Shown here piece after piece: positions 14,689 through 22,371 of a stretch of DNA of 22,566 nt (position 1 is the stretch's first letter; the number at the start of each line of letters is the position of its first letter). Below the pieces are notes generated by a model, which had not been told where the DNA came from, did not search any database, and was given only the letters and a program-made list of their open reading frames with translations. The position numbers and the translations under genes were made by a program. Origin of the DNA: Sphingobium sp. (GTDB lineage Bacteria > Pseudomonadota > Alphaproteobacteria > Sphingomonadales > Sphingomonadaceae). The DNA lies in NCBI GenBank assembly GCA_017745115.1, contig JAGIAA010000044.1:1-22566 (forward strand), written 5' to 3'.

Positions 14689-15255
14689 ATGATGCCGGTT
14701 GTGAGAGTGAGCGATGCCACCTTTGCCAATTTGAGCACTTTGAAGACCTGGTTTGGCACTAAAACGCCGGGGGATACCATCGACCAAATCGTACGGCAGG
14801 CGATGGAACAGCTTGGGGTTGAACGTGATGATGAGCCAGAGGTTGGAGTTGTTCCAACTAATGATGGCGCAATGGAATTCGATGTCGCGCCTGGCCTTTC
14901 ATTCACAAAGCCACTCTCGGCCTCAATCCACGGCAAGGCAGTCCGCAGTCCGCGTTGGTCATCAATTCTGCTCGCTATGATTGCTCAGTTGAAGGCCAAG
15001 GGCTTCGAAGGCGAGAAGTTGGTCCGAGAGCTGGCAGTTCCTACAAAATCAAAACGATATGAGGATGATGGGTTCAAATATTATCCTGATTTAGGGATTT
15101 CTGTTCAGGGACAATCTGCAACTGACGCTTGGAAGGAAATCGATCGGCTTGCGAAGAAATGGAAAATTCCCGTCACTGTCGAATTTTGGTGGCGGCAAAA
15201 TGAGAAAGCGCAATTTCCTGGTCGTACCGGCCGGATAAGTTCTGGCAAATCCTGA
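14689..15255 (+). CDS. Unrecognised protein with possible ribbon-helix-helix N terminus, likely acquired
   Basis: I cannot name this 188-residue protein. ATG 14689 and 14692 are adjacent, with GGAGG at 14679-14683; a longer frame from 14635 would run through the palindromes and is unlikely. The N terminus (VVRVSDATFANLSTLK...TPGDTIDQIVRQAMEQLG) has the strand-helix-helix look of ribbon-helix-helix DNA-binding proteins. An acidic linker (about 45-60) follows. The C-terminal part contains SPRWSSILLAMIAQLKAKG, a YEDDGFKYYPDLGISVQGQ block, and ends with VEFWWRQ and FPGRTGR, which look like conserved motifs of a folded domain. The gene is strikingly AT-rich beside its neighbours (24 of 60 GC at 15061-15120, 41 of 60 at 14161-14220), suggesting recent acquisition. 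It stands alone, with no recombinase or toxin partner. Confidence 0.75.
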   Translation: MMPVVRVSDATFANLSTLKTWFGTKTPGDTIDQIVRQAMEQLGVERDDEPEVGVVPTNDGAMEFDVAPGLSFTKPLSASIHGKAVRSPRWSSILLAMIAQLKAKGFEGEKLVRELAVPTKSKRYEDDGFKYYPDLGISVQGQSATDAWKEIDRLAKKWKIPVTVEFWWRQNEKAQFPGRTGRISSGKS

Positions 15256-15280
15256 TCGACTATTCGATCCATCCCCGCTC

Positions 15281-15290
15281 TTATCCACAG
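15281..15290 (+). promoter_or_regulatory. Consensus DnaA box upstream of dnaB
   Basis: TTATCCACAG contains the exact 9-mer TTATCCACA, the strongest DnaA-binding sequence known from E. coli oriC. It lies 62 bases before the dnaB start. No cluster of further boxes or AT-rich unwinding element is visible, so this is more likely a regulatory site for dnaB than an origin. Confidence 0.5.
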
Positions 15291-15352
15291 CTTGCCCACG
15301 CTGCAAAATGCGCGCTTGCATGGCTGCGGTTATGGGCTGATTGAGGGCGACC

Positions 15353-16840
15353 ATGTCCGATCCTGTCCGCCTCAACCCGGTGCCCGATGCAGCCGCCGAA
15401 ATGCGTCTGCCCCGCAATGTCGAGGCGGAAGCGGCCTTGCTCGGTGCGCTCATGATCGACAATCGAATCGCCGAGGACGTCCAGATGACGCTCGCATCGG
15501 CGCATTTCTACGAGCCGCTGCATGGCCGCATCTATGATGCGATTCTCAAGCTCGTCGACCGCAATATGGTCGCCAATCCGGTCACGCTGAAGCCTCTTCT
15601 GGAATCCGATCCCGCACTCAAGGAGCTGGGCGGTCCCGGCTATCTCGCGCAGCTCACCGGCAGCGGCGCCGCGGTCATCGGCGCGCGTGACTTCGCGCGG
15701 CAGATCTACGATCTCGCCTTGCTGCGCGAGCTGGTCGGCGTCGGCCGCGATCTCGTCGACAAGGCGCTCGACACTTCCGAGGCGATCGACCCCAAGGGCC
15801 AGATCGAGGAAGCCGAGGTCGCGCTCTACAAGGTTGCCGAGCAGGGCGGCGAGACCGGCGGCGTCAAGACCTTCGCCCAGGCGACGCGCCTTGCCGTCGA
15901 CATGGCCGAGAAGGCGCTGAACTCCGGCGGCCATGTCTCGGGCACCACCACCGGCCTCGACGGGCTCAACACCAAGACCGGCGGCCTGCACAACAGCGAT
16001 CTCATCATCGTCGCCGGGCGCCCGGGCATGGGCAAGAGCTCGCTCGCGACCAACATCGCCTATAATGCCGCCCGCCGCTGGGTCCGCGACATGGCCGACG
16101 GCATCGAGCCCGCCAAGTCGATCGGGGCTCCCGTGGCCATCTTCAACTTGGAAATGTCCGCCGACCAGCTCGCCACGCGTATTCTCGCGGAGCAGTCCGG
16201 CATTTCGGGCGAGAAGCTGCGCATGGGCCGCATCAATCACAGCGAGTTCCAGGACCTAGTCCGCGCCTCGCGCGAGCTGCAGGACCTGCCGCTTTACATC
16301 GACGACAGCGCCGGTCTCACCATCGCCGCGCTGCGCACTCGTGCGCGGCGTCTCAAGCGCCGTCACGACATCGGCCTCATCGTGGTCGACTATCTTCAGC
16401 TGCTCCAGGGGTCGGGCAAGGGCAACGATAACCGCGTCAACGAAATCTCGGAAATCAGCCGCGGCCTCAAGACGCTGGCCAAGGAACTCAACGTCCCCGT
16501 GATCGCGCTCTCGCAGCTCAGCCGCGCGGTCGAAAGTCGCGAGGACAAGCGCCCGCAGCTCTCGGATCTTCGCGAATCCGGCTCGATCGAGCAGGACGCC
16601 GACATGGTCTGGTTCCTCTATCGCGACGATTATTACGAAATGTCCAAGGAGCCGGACATCAACCAGGATCCGGCCGCCTACACCGCCTGGCGCGAAAAGA
16701 TGGACCGCATCTCCGGCATCGCCGAACTGATCGTCGCCAAGCAGCGCCACGGTGCGACCGGCAAGGTGCGCCTGCGCTTCGAATCCCAGATCACCCGCTT
16801 CACCGACCTCGCCGACGACAGCTTCGGCGATCACGACTGA
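15353..16840 (+). CDS. dnaB: Replicative DNA helicase DnaB
   Basis: DnaB is the hexameric 5'-3' helicase that opens the replication fork. The 495-residue product has the N-terminal DnaG-interacting helical domain (about 15-120, with LPRNVEAEAALLGALMID), a linker and the RecA-like C-terminal ATPase (about 185-485). Walker A GRPGMGKS is at 222-229, and Walker B follows in IGLIVVDYLQLL. The DNA-binding block and arginine finger region (QLSRAVESREDKRPQLSDLRESGSIEQDADMV) is intact, with no intein. I chose ATG 15353, with GAGGG five bases before it; a TTG at 15341 is a poorer alternative. A region of about 16 residues between Walker A and the next strand (RDMADGIEPAKSIGAP) is an insertion relative to E. 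coli DnaB, common in alphaproteobacteria. The gene stands alone, followed by a REP-like repeat. Confidence 0.97.
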   Translation: MSDPVRLNPVPDAAAEMRLPRNVEAEAALLGALMIDNRIAEDVQMTLASAHFYEPLHGRIYDAILKLVDRNMVANPVTLKPLLESDPALKELGGPGYLAQLTGSGAAVIGARDFARQIYDLALLRELVGVGRDLVDKALDTSEAIDPKGQIEEAEVALYKVAEQGGETGGVKTFAQATRLAVDMAEKALNSGGHVSGTTTGLDGLNTKTGGLHNSDLIIVAGRPGMGKSSLATNIAYNAARRWVRDMADGIEPAKSIGAPVAIFNLEMSADQLATRILAEQSGISGEKLRMGRINHSEFQDLVRASRELQDLPLYIDDSAGLTIAALRTRARRLKRRHDIGLIVVDYLQLLQGSGKGNDNRVNEISEISRGLKTLAKELNVPVIALSQLSRAVESREDKRPQLSDLRESGSIEQDADMVWFLYRDDYYEMSKEPDINQDPAAYTAWREKMDRISGIAELIVAKQRHGATGKVRLRFESQITRFTDLADDSFGDHD

Positions 16841-16860
16841 CGCCTGCTTTTTCAATTCAC

Positions 16861-16928
16861 CGTCACCCCGGCGAAGGCCGGGGTCCAACCGCGACGCCTC
16901 TTGGACCCCGGTCTTCGCCGGGGTGACG
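16861..16928. repeat. REP-like palindrome downstream of dnaB
   Basis: The 28-base arms at 16861-16888 and 16901-16928 are reverse complements with one mismatch (GAAGGCC against GAAGACC). They have GTCACC/GGTGAC ends and nested CCCCGGCGAAGGCCGGGG. The loop is 12 bases. It lies between dnaB and rhtA on the same strand and may stabilise or terminate the dnaB message. Confidence 0.85.
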
Positions 16929-16968
16929 GCTGCTTCTATTGTATCGGATCATCTTCTAGAGGGGCGTC

Positions 16969-17853
16969 ATGACCAATCCCGCCCGCAACGCCCTGCTGCC
17001 CGTGCTCGCCTGCTGCGTGGCGATGGCCTGTTTCCAGCTCGGTGCGGCGCTGGCCAAGCAGCTGTTCGCCTCGATCGGGCCGATGGGCACGGCAACGCTG
17101 CGGCTGCTGATCGGCGCGGGTGTGCTGATCCTTCTCACGCGGCCGTGGCGCAATTGGCCGGCGCAAGTCCCGAAACTCGCCCTGCTCGGCCTCGGTGTCG
17201 GCGTCGCCGGCGCGATCATCTTCTATTATCTCGCCATCGACCGGCTGCCGCTCGGCATCGCCATGCCCGTTCAGTTCCTTGGCCCGCTGGTGCTCGCCAC
17301 CGTTATGTCGCGCGGCATCATGGACCTGCTCTGGGTTGCGCTCGCTGCGCTCGGCATCTGGTGCCTGCTCGGCACCGGCGGCGCGAACGGTCATATCGAT
17401 CCCGTCGGCATTCTCTTCGCGCTTGGTGCGGCGCTCAGTTGGGCGATCTATATCCTCGCCGGCAAGGCGGTTGGCAATGTACTTGGGAGCGCCGCTGCGC
17501 CGGCCTCGCTCGGCATTGCCGCGGTCATCCTGGTGCCGGTCGGCGCGGTCCACAGCGGCATCGCTTTGCTCGATCCCGCGATCCTGCCGCTCGCAGCCCT
17601 CGTGGCCATCGTGTCCGCGACCATCCCCTTCTGGCTCGAGCTCTACGCCATGCCGCGCCTGCCGACGCGTACCTTCTCGGTGCTGATGAGCCTCGAGCCG
17701 GTCTTTGCGGTGCTGTTCGGCCTCGTCATGCTGGGCGAACATCTCTCGCTCGTCCAGACGCTGGGTGTCGGGCTGGTCATCGGTTCGAGCATCGGCTCGG
17801 TGCTGACCATCCGTGAGTCCGGAACCGCGACCGGCCTCCAGTCATTGGACTAG
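16969..17853 (+). CDS. rhtA: EamA-family amino-acid exporter, RhtA-like
   Basis: This inner-membrane protein of 294 residues and about ten helices is built from two EamA repeats (roughly 10-140 and 148-282). The pattern closely follows E. coli RhtA, a threonine/homoserine exporter: GAALAKQLF in helix 1, LRLLIGAGVLILLTRPW, the helix 4 motif DRLPLGIAMPVQFLGPLVLA, ALSWAIYILAGKAVG at the start of the second repeat, and RLPTRTFSVLMSLEPVFAVLFG in the last third. The transported substrate in this organism may differ. AGAGGGG lies five bases before ATG 16969. The next gene starts 41 bases after the stop on the same strand, so the two may be cotranscribed. Confidence 0.88.
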   Translation: MTNPARNALLPVLACCVAMACFQLGAALAKQLFASIGPMGTATLRLLIGAGVLILLTRPWRNWPAQVPKLALLGLGVGVAGAIIFYYLAIDRLPLGIAMPVQFLGPLVLATVMSRGIMDLLWVALAALGIWCLLGTGGANGHIDPVGILFALGAALSWAIYILAGKAVGNVLGSAAAPASLGIAAVILVPVGAVHSGIALLDPAILPLAALVAIVSATIPFWLELYAMPRLPTRTFSVLMSLEPVFAVLFGLVMLGEHLSLVQTLGVGLVIGSSIGSVLTIRESGTATGLQSLD

Positions 17854-17894
17854 GCGCCCATGCCGCGTAAGATGCGCAGCGAGGAGAGAGGGCG

Positions 17895-18494
17895 ATGACC
17901 ACACGTCGCGACATGCTGATCGGCCTCGGCGGCACTTTGGGCGCTGCGGCGCTGGGCGCCCGCCTGTTTCCCGGCGAGGCCATGGCCGCCGAGCGCGCCT
18001 GCACCGCGGGCACCGTCACGCGCCGCCAGACGGAAGGCCCCTATTTGAAGCCGAACACGCCGGCGCGCCGCAACATCCGCGAGGCCGTGACGCGTGGTAG
18101 CCTGCTCATCGTGACGGGCCGCGTGCTCGATAGCCAATGCCGGCCCATATCCGGCGCGCTCATCGATTTCTGGCAGACCGGCGACACCGGCGGCTACGAT
18201 ACGCGCGGCTTCCAGTATCGCGGCCACCAGCTCACCGACGTCGATGGCCGCTACGAGCTGCTGACCATCCGGCCGGTCCAATATAGCGAGGGCGGCGTGT
18301 TCCGGACCCCGCATATCCACGCCAAGCTGCAAGGCGCCGGAACGGGCATGCTGAACACGCAACTCTATTTCCCCGATGCCGAGGCGACCAACCGCATCGA
18401 CCGGATCTTCGATCCGAGTCTGCTGGTCAGCCTCGAGGGGAGCCGCGACGGGGCAAGCCTGGCCCATTTCGACTTCGTGCTGGCACAGAGTTAA
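17895..18494 (+). CDS. Exported intradiol ring-cleavage dioxygenase family protein
   Basis: This 199-residue protein has a Tat-like leader (MTTRRDMLIGLGGTLGAAALG, with cleavage probably near MAA, 30-32), so it is likely folded with its metal before export. The mature part is one intradiol dioxygenase domain (protocatechuate 3,4-dioxygenase fold). It has TEGPYL (46-51), the beta-sandwich block GRVLDSQCRPISGALIDFWQTG (75-96), and all four Fe(III) ligands: Y101 in GGYDT, Y130 in PVQY, and H140 and H142 in TPHIHAKL. Secreted single-domain members are known, but their substrates are usually not; no catechol pathway genes lie beside it. A strong GAGGAGAGAGG precedes the ATG at 17895. Confidence 0.88.
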   Translation: MTTRRDMLIGLGGTLGAAALGARLFPGEAMAAERACTAGTVTRRQTEGPYLKPNTPARRNIREAVTRGSLLIVTGRVLDSQCRPISGALIDFWQTGDTGGYDTRGFQYRGHQLTDVDGRYELLTIRPVQYSEGGVFRTPHIHAKLQGAGTGMLNTQLYFPDAEATNRIDRIFDPSLLVSLEGSRDGASLAHFDFVLAQS

Positions 18495-18509
18495 GGGCCC
18501 GACCAAGCC

Positions 18510-18657
18510 TTCTCCCGCAAGCGGGAGAAGGATACGCAGCCTTGCCGGCTTGCCGGCTAGGCGAAGTTGGATGAGGGTGTTTCATGCAGCGACTGCAAGA
18601 AGCCCTCACCCTCCCACCGCTTCGCGCTCCCTCCCTCTCCCGCATGCGGGAGAGGGC
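18510..18657. repeat. Long inverted-repeat element between convergent genes
   Basis: Both ends carry a palindromic hairpin: TTCTCCCGCAAGCGGGAGAA (18510-18529) and CTCTCCCGCATGCGGGAGAG (18635-18654). The interior also has inverted symmetry (GATGAGGGTG at 18571-18580 against CACCCTCCC). GGATACGCAGCCTTG at 18530-18544 and CTAGGCGAAGTTGGA after it match the element at 52-201, so this is another copy of that family. It lies between the convergent dioxygenase and DUF885 genes and probably serves as their shared transcription stop. Confidence 0.8.
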
Positions 18658-18664
18658 ATTTAAG

Positions 18665-20476
18665 CTACCCCTTCAGCCTTGCCGCCGTCCGCTGGTCGAT
18701 CCGCTTCTCCAGGATCGTAAGCGGCATTGCACCGTCCTGCAGAATCTCGTGGAACCACTTGATATCGAACTTGGCGCCCATCGCCTTCTCGGTCTTCTCG
18801 CGCGCCCGCGTCCAGGCGGCGTGGCCGACCTTGTAGCTGCAGGCCTGGCCGGGCATCGTGCAGTAGCGCTCGACTTCGCGCTGGCTGCGTGGGCGGGCGA
18901 AGCCGGTGGTTGCGACCATATAGTCGGTGGCCTGCTCGCGGCTCCATTTCTTGGTGTGGATACCGGTGTCGACGACGAGGCGTGCGGCGCGGAACAGATA
19001 GGACTGGAGATAGCCGGCGCGTTCCAGCGGGTTCTTGTAGCCGCCCAGCTCGTCGGCCAGATGCTCGGCATAGAGCGCCCAGCCTTCGCCATAGCCCGAG
19101 AGGAACGCCACCTTGCGCAGCGTCGGCATGGCGCCCGAAGCCTGCGCGGTCGAGAGCTGGAGGTGATGCCCGGGCACGCCCTCGTGGAAGGTCAGCGAGG
19201 GCAGGCTGTATTTCGGCCAGTCGCCGACATCCTTGAGATTGATGAAGTAGATGGCCGGCCGTGAACCATCGAGCGCAGCGCGCTGATAATAGCCGTTGGA
19301 GGCGCCGTCTTGGATTTCGATGGGGACGCGGCGAATTTCCAGCGGCGCGTTGGGCGGCGCGTTGAAATAGCGCGGCAGCCGCGCGATCATGTCGCGCACG
19401 CCCTCGTTGAGGCTCTTGATGAGGTCGGCGCGGCCGGCGTCGGTATTGGGATAGAGCTGGTCGGCGCGCTTGTTGAGCGCGGTCAGCCGGTCGCCGACCG
19501 ATCCGGTCGTCAGGCCGTTGGCCTTGAGGATCGCGTCCAGCTCGGCAGAGATCGACTTCACCTGGTCGAGGCCCATCTGGTGGACCTGCTCGGGCGTCAT
19601 GTCGGTGGTGGTCCAATAGGCCAGCTCGTCGGCATACATCTCGTCGCCGCGCTTCACGCGCCAGATGCCGTCACCCGCCGCCGTGGTCGGCCGCAGCTTC
19701 TGGATGAGCGCCATCTGTCGGTCGAGCGCCGGATAGACCTTGTCCGCGACGATCTTGGCGGCCTGGCCGGCCCAATCGCCGGCGATGTTCGCCGCCTTGG
19801 CGCGGCCGGCCAGCGACTTCACCATCGAGCAGTCTTCCGGCTTGGGATCGCGCAGCGCATGCATTTGCCCCAGCGAGAGGTCGAGCGACCAGCCCGGTGC
19901 GAGATAGCCGCGCGCGGCATAAGCCTCCTGCACCGCGCTGTCCTGGTCGAGCGCCGTTGCCAGCGCCGAGAGGCGCGCCAGATAGGCGTCGCAATCTTCT
20001 TTCGTGGCGATCACATGGCTGGAGTTCAGAAAGTCCGGCAGGTCGAAATAGGCGCCGCCTTGCTGGTAGATGCGATAGGGCAGGGCGATGCCGGACAAGT
20101 CATATTTCTGCGCCGGGATCAGGTCGCGCTCCAGCGAGTAGCGGATGCAGTCATAGTTGAGCTGGTCGCGGTCGGTGAGCTTCTGGCCCTTGAAGCCGTC
20201 GAGCAGGGCGAGCGACTTCTTGGTGATCGCCAGATTGTCCTGCACGGCCTGGAGGCTGCGGTCGTCCAGCCTGGATTTGAAGGATGCGCGCGGACCCTTG
20301 TCGAGGCCCAGCGACGTCGCGGTTTCGGGCGACGCATCGACGGCCATGTTGAAGATCGTTTCGAACGCGGCGTCGAGCGCGGGCGTCGTCTCGCCGGCCG
20401 CCTGCGCGAAGGCGCGCGGGGCCATGCCGGCCAGCGCCGTCGCGGCCGTGGTGAGGAGGAAGTCGCGGCGGTCCAT
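18665..20476 (-). CDS. Tat-exported DUF885 protein, predicted zinc metallopeptidase
   Basis: This 603-residue protein begins with a twin-arginine leader (MDRRDFLLTTAATALAGMA; cleavage near FAQA, 23-26) and is full length for DUF885. The metal-site pattern HEGVPGHH (431-438) is followed by GYGEGWALYAEHLADELG (461-478), which supplies a second conserved Glu set, as in gluzincin-type peptidases. Further family blocks are RVKRGDEMYADELAYWTT, and YCTMPGQACSYKVG towards the C terminus. DUF885 proteins are widely regarded as carboxypeptidase-like; the substrate is not known. The start ATG 20476 is well placed for the leader. The gene is convergent with the dioxygenase and divergent from the YCII gene, with a 200-base promoter gap between. 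Confidence 0.9.
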   Translation of the reverse strand: MDRRDFLLTTAATALAGMAPRAFAQAAGETTPALDAAFETIFNMAVDASPETATSLGLDKGPRASFKSRLDDRSLQAVQDNLAITKKSLALLDGFKGQKLTDRDQLNYDCIRYSLERDLIPAQKYDLSGIALPYRIYQQGGAYFDLPDFLNSSHVIATKEDCDAYLARLSALATALDQDSAVQEAYAARGYLAPGWSLDLSLGQMHALRDPKPEDCSMVKSLAGRAKAANIAGDWAGQAAKIVADKVYPALDRQMALIQKLRPTTAAGDGIWRVKRGDEMYADELAYWTTTDMTPEQVHQMGLDQVKSISAELDAILKANGLTTGSVGDRLTALNKRADQLYPNTDAGRADLIKSLNEGVRDMIARLPRYFNAPPNAPLEIRRVPIEIQDGASNGYYQRAALDGSRPAIYFINLKDVGDWPKYSLPSLTFHEGVPGHHLQLSTAQASGAMPTLRKVAFLSGYGEGWALYAEHLADELGGYKNPLERAGYLQSYLFRAARLVVDTGIHTKKWSREQATDYMVATTGFARPRSQREVERYCTMPGQACSYKVGHAAWTRAREKTEKAMGAKFDIKWFHEILQDGAMPLTILEKRIDQRTAARLKG

Positions 20477-20676
20477 TATGGGCAGCTCCAGCTTGAGGGA
20501 ACCCGCAGCCTAGAGCAGTTTGGCGGCGACGCAATATTCTATCGCGTGCGTTTCGCGCCGCCGGCCCGGATCATTCTCGTCTCGAAAATTTTTTTGGGCA
20601 CGTGTCGATTGCGCGCCGGCTCGTTCGTCATGGGATATGAGGCTCGATGAGGAGCCTGCAGGCAAGGAGATAGACA
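20477..20676. other. Divergent intergenic region
   Basis: This 200-base gap separates the DUF885 and YCII start codons. It contains an AT-rich block, CGAAAATTTTTTTGGG (20582-20597), and a small hairpin AGGCTC/GAGCCT (20640-20657) just before the AAGGAG of the YCII gene. I see no clear -35/-10 pair and no small gene. Confidence 0.4.
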
Positions 20677-21108
20677 ATGCGTGTGATGGTGTTCGTCAAA
20701 GCGACCGAGGACAGCGAAAAAGGCCTCTTTCCGCAGCCCGAGATGGCGGAGATGATGATTGCGATGGGCAAGTTCAACGAGGAACTTGCCGCCGCGGGCA
20801 TCATGCAGAGCGGTGACGGTCTCAAGCCTTCGTCGGCCGGCAAGCGCGTCGCCTTCGATGGCCCCAACCGCACCGTGATCGATGGTCCGTTCGCCGAAGC
20901 GCGCGAGCTCGTTGCCGGTTACTGGATCTGGGAAGTGAAGGATATGGACGAGGCCGTCGCTTGGGTGAAGCGCTGCCCCAATCCCATGATGGGACCGAGC
21001 GAGATCGAGATCCGGCCATTTTACGAGATGAGCGACTTCGGCGAGATTGTCACGCCGGAGGCGGAGGAAATCCACGACCGCGTCCGCGCGAAGCTGGAAG
21101 GCCGTTGA
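20677..21108 (+). CDS. YCII-family (DGPF-domain) protein
   Basis: This 143-residue cytoplasmic protein is built on the YCII-related alpha/beta ferredoxin-like fold. MRVMVFVKATEDSE forms the first strand, and the hallmark DGPFAEARELVAGYWIWEV (69-87) is intact, followed by DEAVAWVKRCP. Members often sit beside ECF sigma factors in Actinobacteria and Proteobacteria, but none is seen here. The activity is not established. The extra C-terminal segment IRPFYEMSDFGEIVTPEAEEIHDRVRA is typical of the longer subgroup. AAGGAG lies eight bases before ATG 20677. The gene is convergent with the cys operon. Confidence 0.88.
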   Translation: MRVMVFVKATEDSEKGLFPQPEMAEMMIAMGKFNEELAAAGIMQSGDGLKPSSAGKRVAFDGPNRTVIDGPFAEARELVAGYWIWEVKDMDEAVAWVKRCPNPMMGPSEIEIRPFYEMSDFGEIVTPEAEEIHDRVRAKLEGR

Positions 21109-21124
21109 GCCGTTGATGCAGTAC

Positions 21125-21149
21125 CGGCCGCGCTGTTTCGGCGCGGCCG
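21125..21149. terminator. Hairpin between YCII gene and cysH
   Basis: CGGCCGCGC (21125-21133) pairs perfectly with GCGCGGCCG (21141-21149) around a TGTTTCG loop, 17 bases after the YCII stop and 25 bases after the cysH stop on the other strand. No T-run follows, so its terminator role is inferred from structure and position. Confidence 0.5.
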
Positions 21150-21173
21150 AGACCCGTTGAGCGATTCAGCCGG

Positions 21174-21953
21174 TCAGAACACCGGCATGTTTGCGGGATC
21201 GTCCGGGTCGGCGATCGGCGTCGAGGCCGTGTGGATACCGCACTCCACCTTGTCCCAGCCGCGCCAGCGTCCGGCCCGGGGGTCCTCGCCCGGCATCACC
21301 TTGCTCGTGCAGGGCTCGCAGCCGATCGAGAGATAGCCCTGCTCCTCGAGCGGATGACGAGGCAGGTCGTACTCCGCGAAATAGGCGTCGAGCGCGGCCT
21401 TGTCCCAGTCGCCGAGCGGATTGATCTTGAGCCGGCCGTCCTCGATCTCGAAGCGCGGCAGGTTCTGGCGCGTGACCGACTGGAAGGCCTTGCGGCCGGA
21501 AATCCAGCTGTCGAGGCCCTCCTTGGCGCGCTTCAGCGGCTCGACCTTGCGGATCTCGCAGCAGCCGTCTGGATCGTAGGACCAGCGCAGGTTGTTCGCG
21601 TCCTTGGCGAGCAACACGTCGGCAAGCGGCGTCACGGTCTGGCTGTTGGTGAAGCCGAGATGCTTCACCAGCGTGTCGCGATAGTCGAGCGTCTCCGGGA
21701 ACATGCGCAGCGTGTCGACGAACACGACCGGCATCGCCTTGTCGGCCTGCGCGGCCAGATGCAGCAGCACCGCGCTCTCCGTGCCGAACGACGAGACGAC
21801 GGCCACCCGGCCGAGAATGTCCTCGGCGACCAGTGTCTTCAGCATCTCGGCTGCGGGCACGCCCGCGAAGCGCGCGTTGAGCGCGTCCGCCTGGTCCTGT
21901 GTCCAGCGGGGGGCAGCGTCGATGCGGTCGATCTGGCGGGCAGGTTCAGCCAT
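21174..21953 (-). CDS. cysH: Assimilatory APS/PAPS reductase
   Basis: CysH reduces activated sulfate to sulfite with thioredoxin electrons. The 259-residue protein (ATG 21953) has the nucleotide-binding SSFGTES loop (54-60) and the catalytic C238 in KVECGIHTA. It also has the four cysteines of a [4Fe-4S] cluster: CC at 131-132 in DGCCEIRK and C212/C215 in GCEPCTSK. The cluster cysteines are the mark of enzymes using adenylyl sulfate (APS); E. coli-type PAPS reductases lack them, so APS is the likelier substrate. The start overlaps the end of the DUF934 gene by eight bases, showing a tight operon. The longer open frame into DUF934 has no ribosome site I can recognise. Confidence 0.95.
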   Translation of the reverse strand: MAEPARQIDRIDAAPRWTQDQADALNARFAGVPAAEMLKTLVAEDILGRVAVVSSFGTESAVLLHLAAQADKAMPVVFVDTLRMFPETLDYRDTLVKHLGFTNSQTVTPLADVLLAKDANNLRWSYDPDGCCEIRKVEPLKRAKEGLDSWISGRKAFQSVTRQNLPRFEIEDGRLKINPLGDWDKAALDAYFAEYDLPRHPLEEQGYLSIGCEPCTSKVMPGEDPRAGRWRGWDKVECGIHTASTPIADPDDPANMPVF

Positions 21954-22371
21954 GCCGCAATTTCCAGATCGGCACGCGGTCGTCACCCGACGACTGGTAG
22001 ACATACTGCCAGCGCCCGAGCGCGGCCTTCAGCGCAATCGGGTCGAGCGGCTGGTCGGGCGCGAAACTGTCGAACCCGCAGCGCTGCATGAAGAAGACCA
22101 AGTCGACGAGCACGTCGCCGGTCGCCTTGATCTCGCCCTTGAAGCCGGCCTCGCGCAGGATGCGCGCGCTCGAGAAGCCGCGGCCGTCGCGGAACTTGGG
22201 GAAGTCGATCTCGACCAGACTCACCCGGTCGAGCACGGGGATCAGACGGCGCACGTCGTCGCCCGCCTCGATCCGCACCGAGGTCGCGTTGGTCTGTTCG
22301 AAGAAGGCGTCCAGCGACACTGCCGGTTCGTCGGTCGCTTCGTCGTCGCGCAGGCGCAGCACATCAAGCAT
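21946..22371 (-). CDS. DUF934 family protein of sulfate-assimilation operons
   Basis: This 141-residue protein (MLDVLRLRDDEATDE...) belongs to DUF934, found almost always between the sulfite reductase and cysH genes in alphaproteobacteria and thought to assist sulfite reduction. Recognisable family segments are IPVLDRVSLVEIDFPKFRDGRGFSSARILRE and GDVLVDLVFFMQRCGFDSFAPD. No cofactor motif is clear. ATG 22371 overlaps the cysI stop by eight bases (ATGCTTGA), and the gene's own end overlaps the cysH start by eight bases. Coupled translation of all three is likely. Confidence 0.9.
   Translation of the reverse strand: MLDVLRLRDDEATDEPAVSLDAFFEQTNATSVRIEAGDDVRRLIPVLDRVSLVEIDFPKFRDGRGFSSARILREAGFKGEIKATGDVLVDLVFFMQRCGFDSFAPDQPLDPIALKAALGRWQYVYQSSGDDRVPIWKLRHG

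Noticed and set aside
13426..14787. 453-codon minus-strand frame across lldD
   Set aside because: It is antisense to the well-conserved flavoenzyme and crosses the operator palindromes; shadow frame.
14616..15255. Toxin-antitoxin module in the foreign gene
   Set aside because: The operator layout and DNA-binding-like N terminus suggested it, but there is no second small gene before dnaB or after lldD, and no toxin motif.
15256..15352. Possible replication origin beside dnaB
   Set aside because: Only one DnaA box is visible, with no cluster and no AT-rich unwinding element, and dnaB is not a reliable origin marker.
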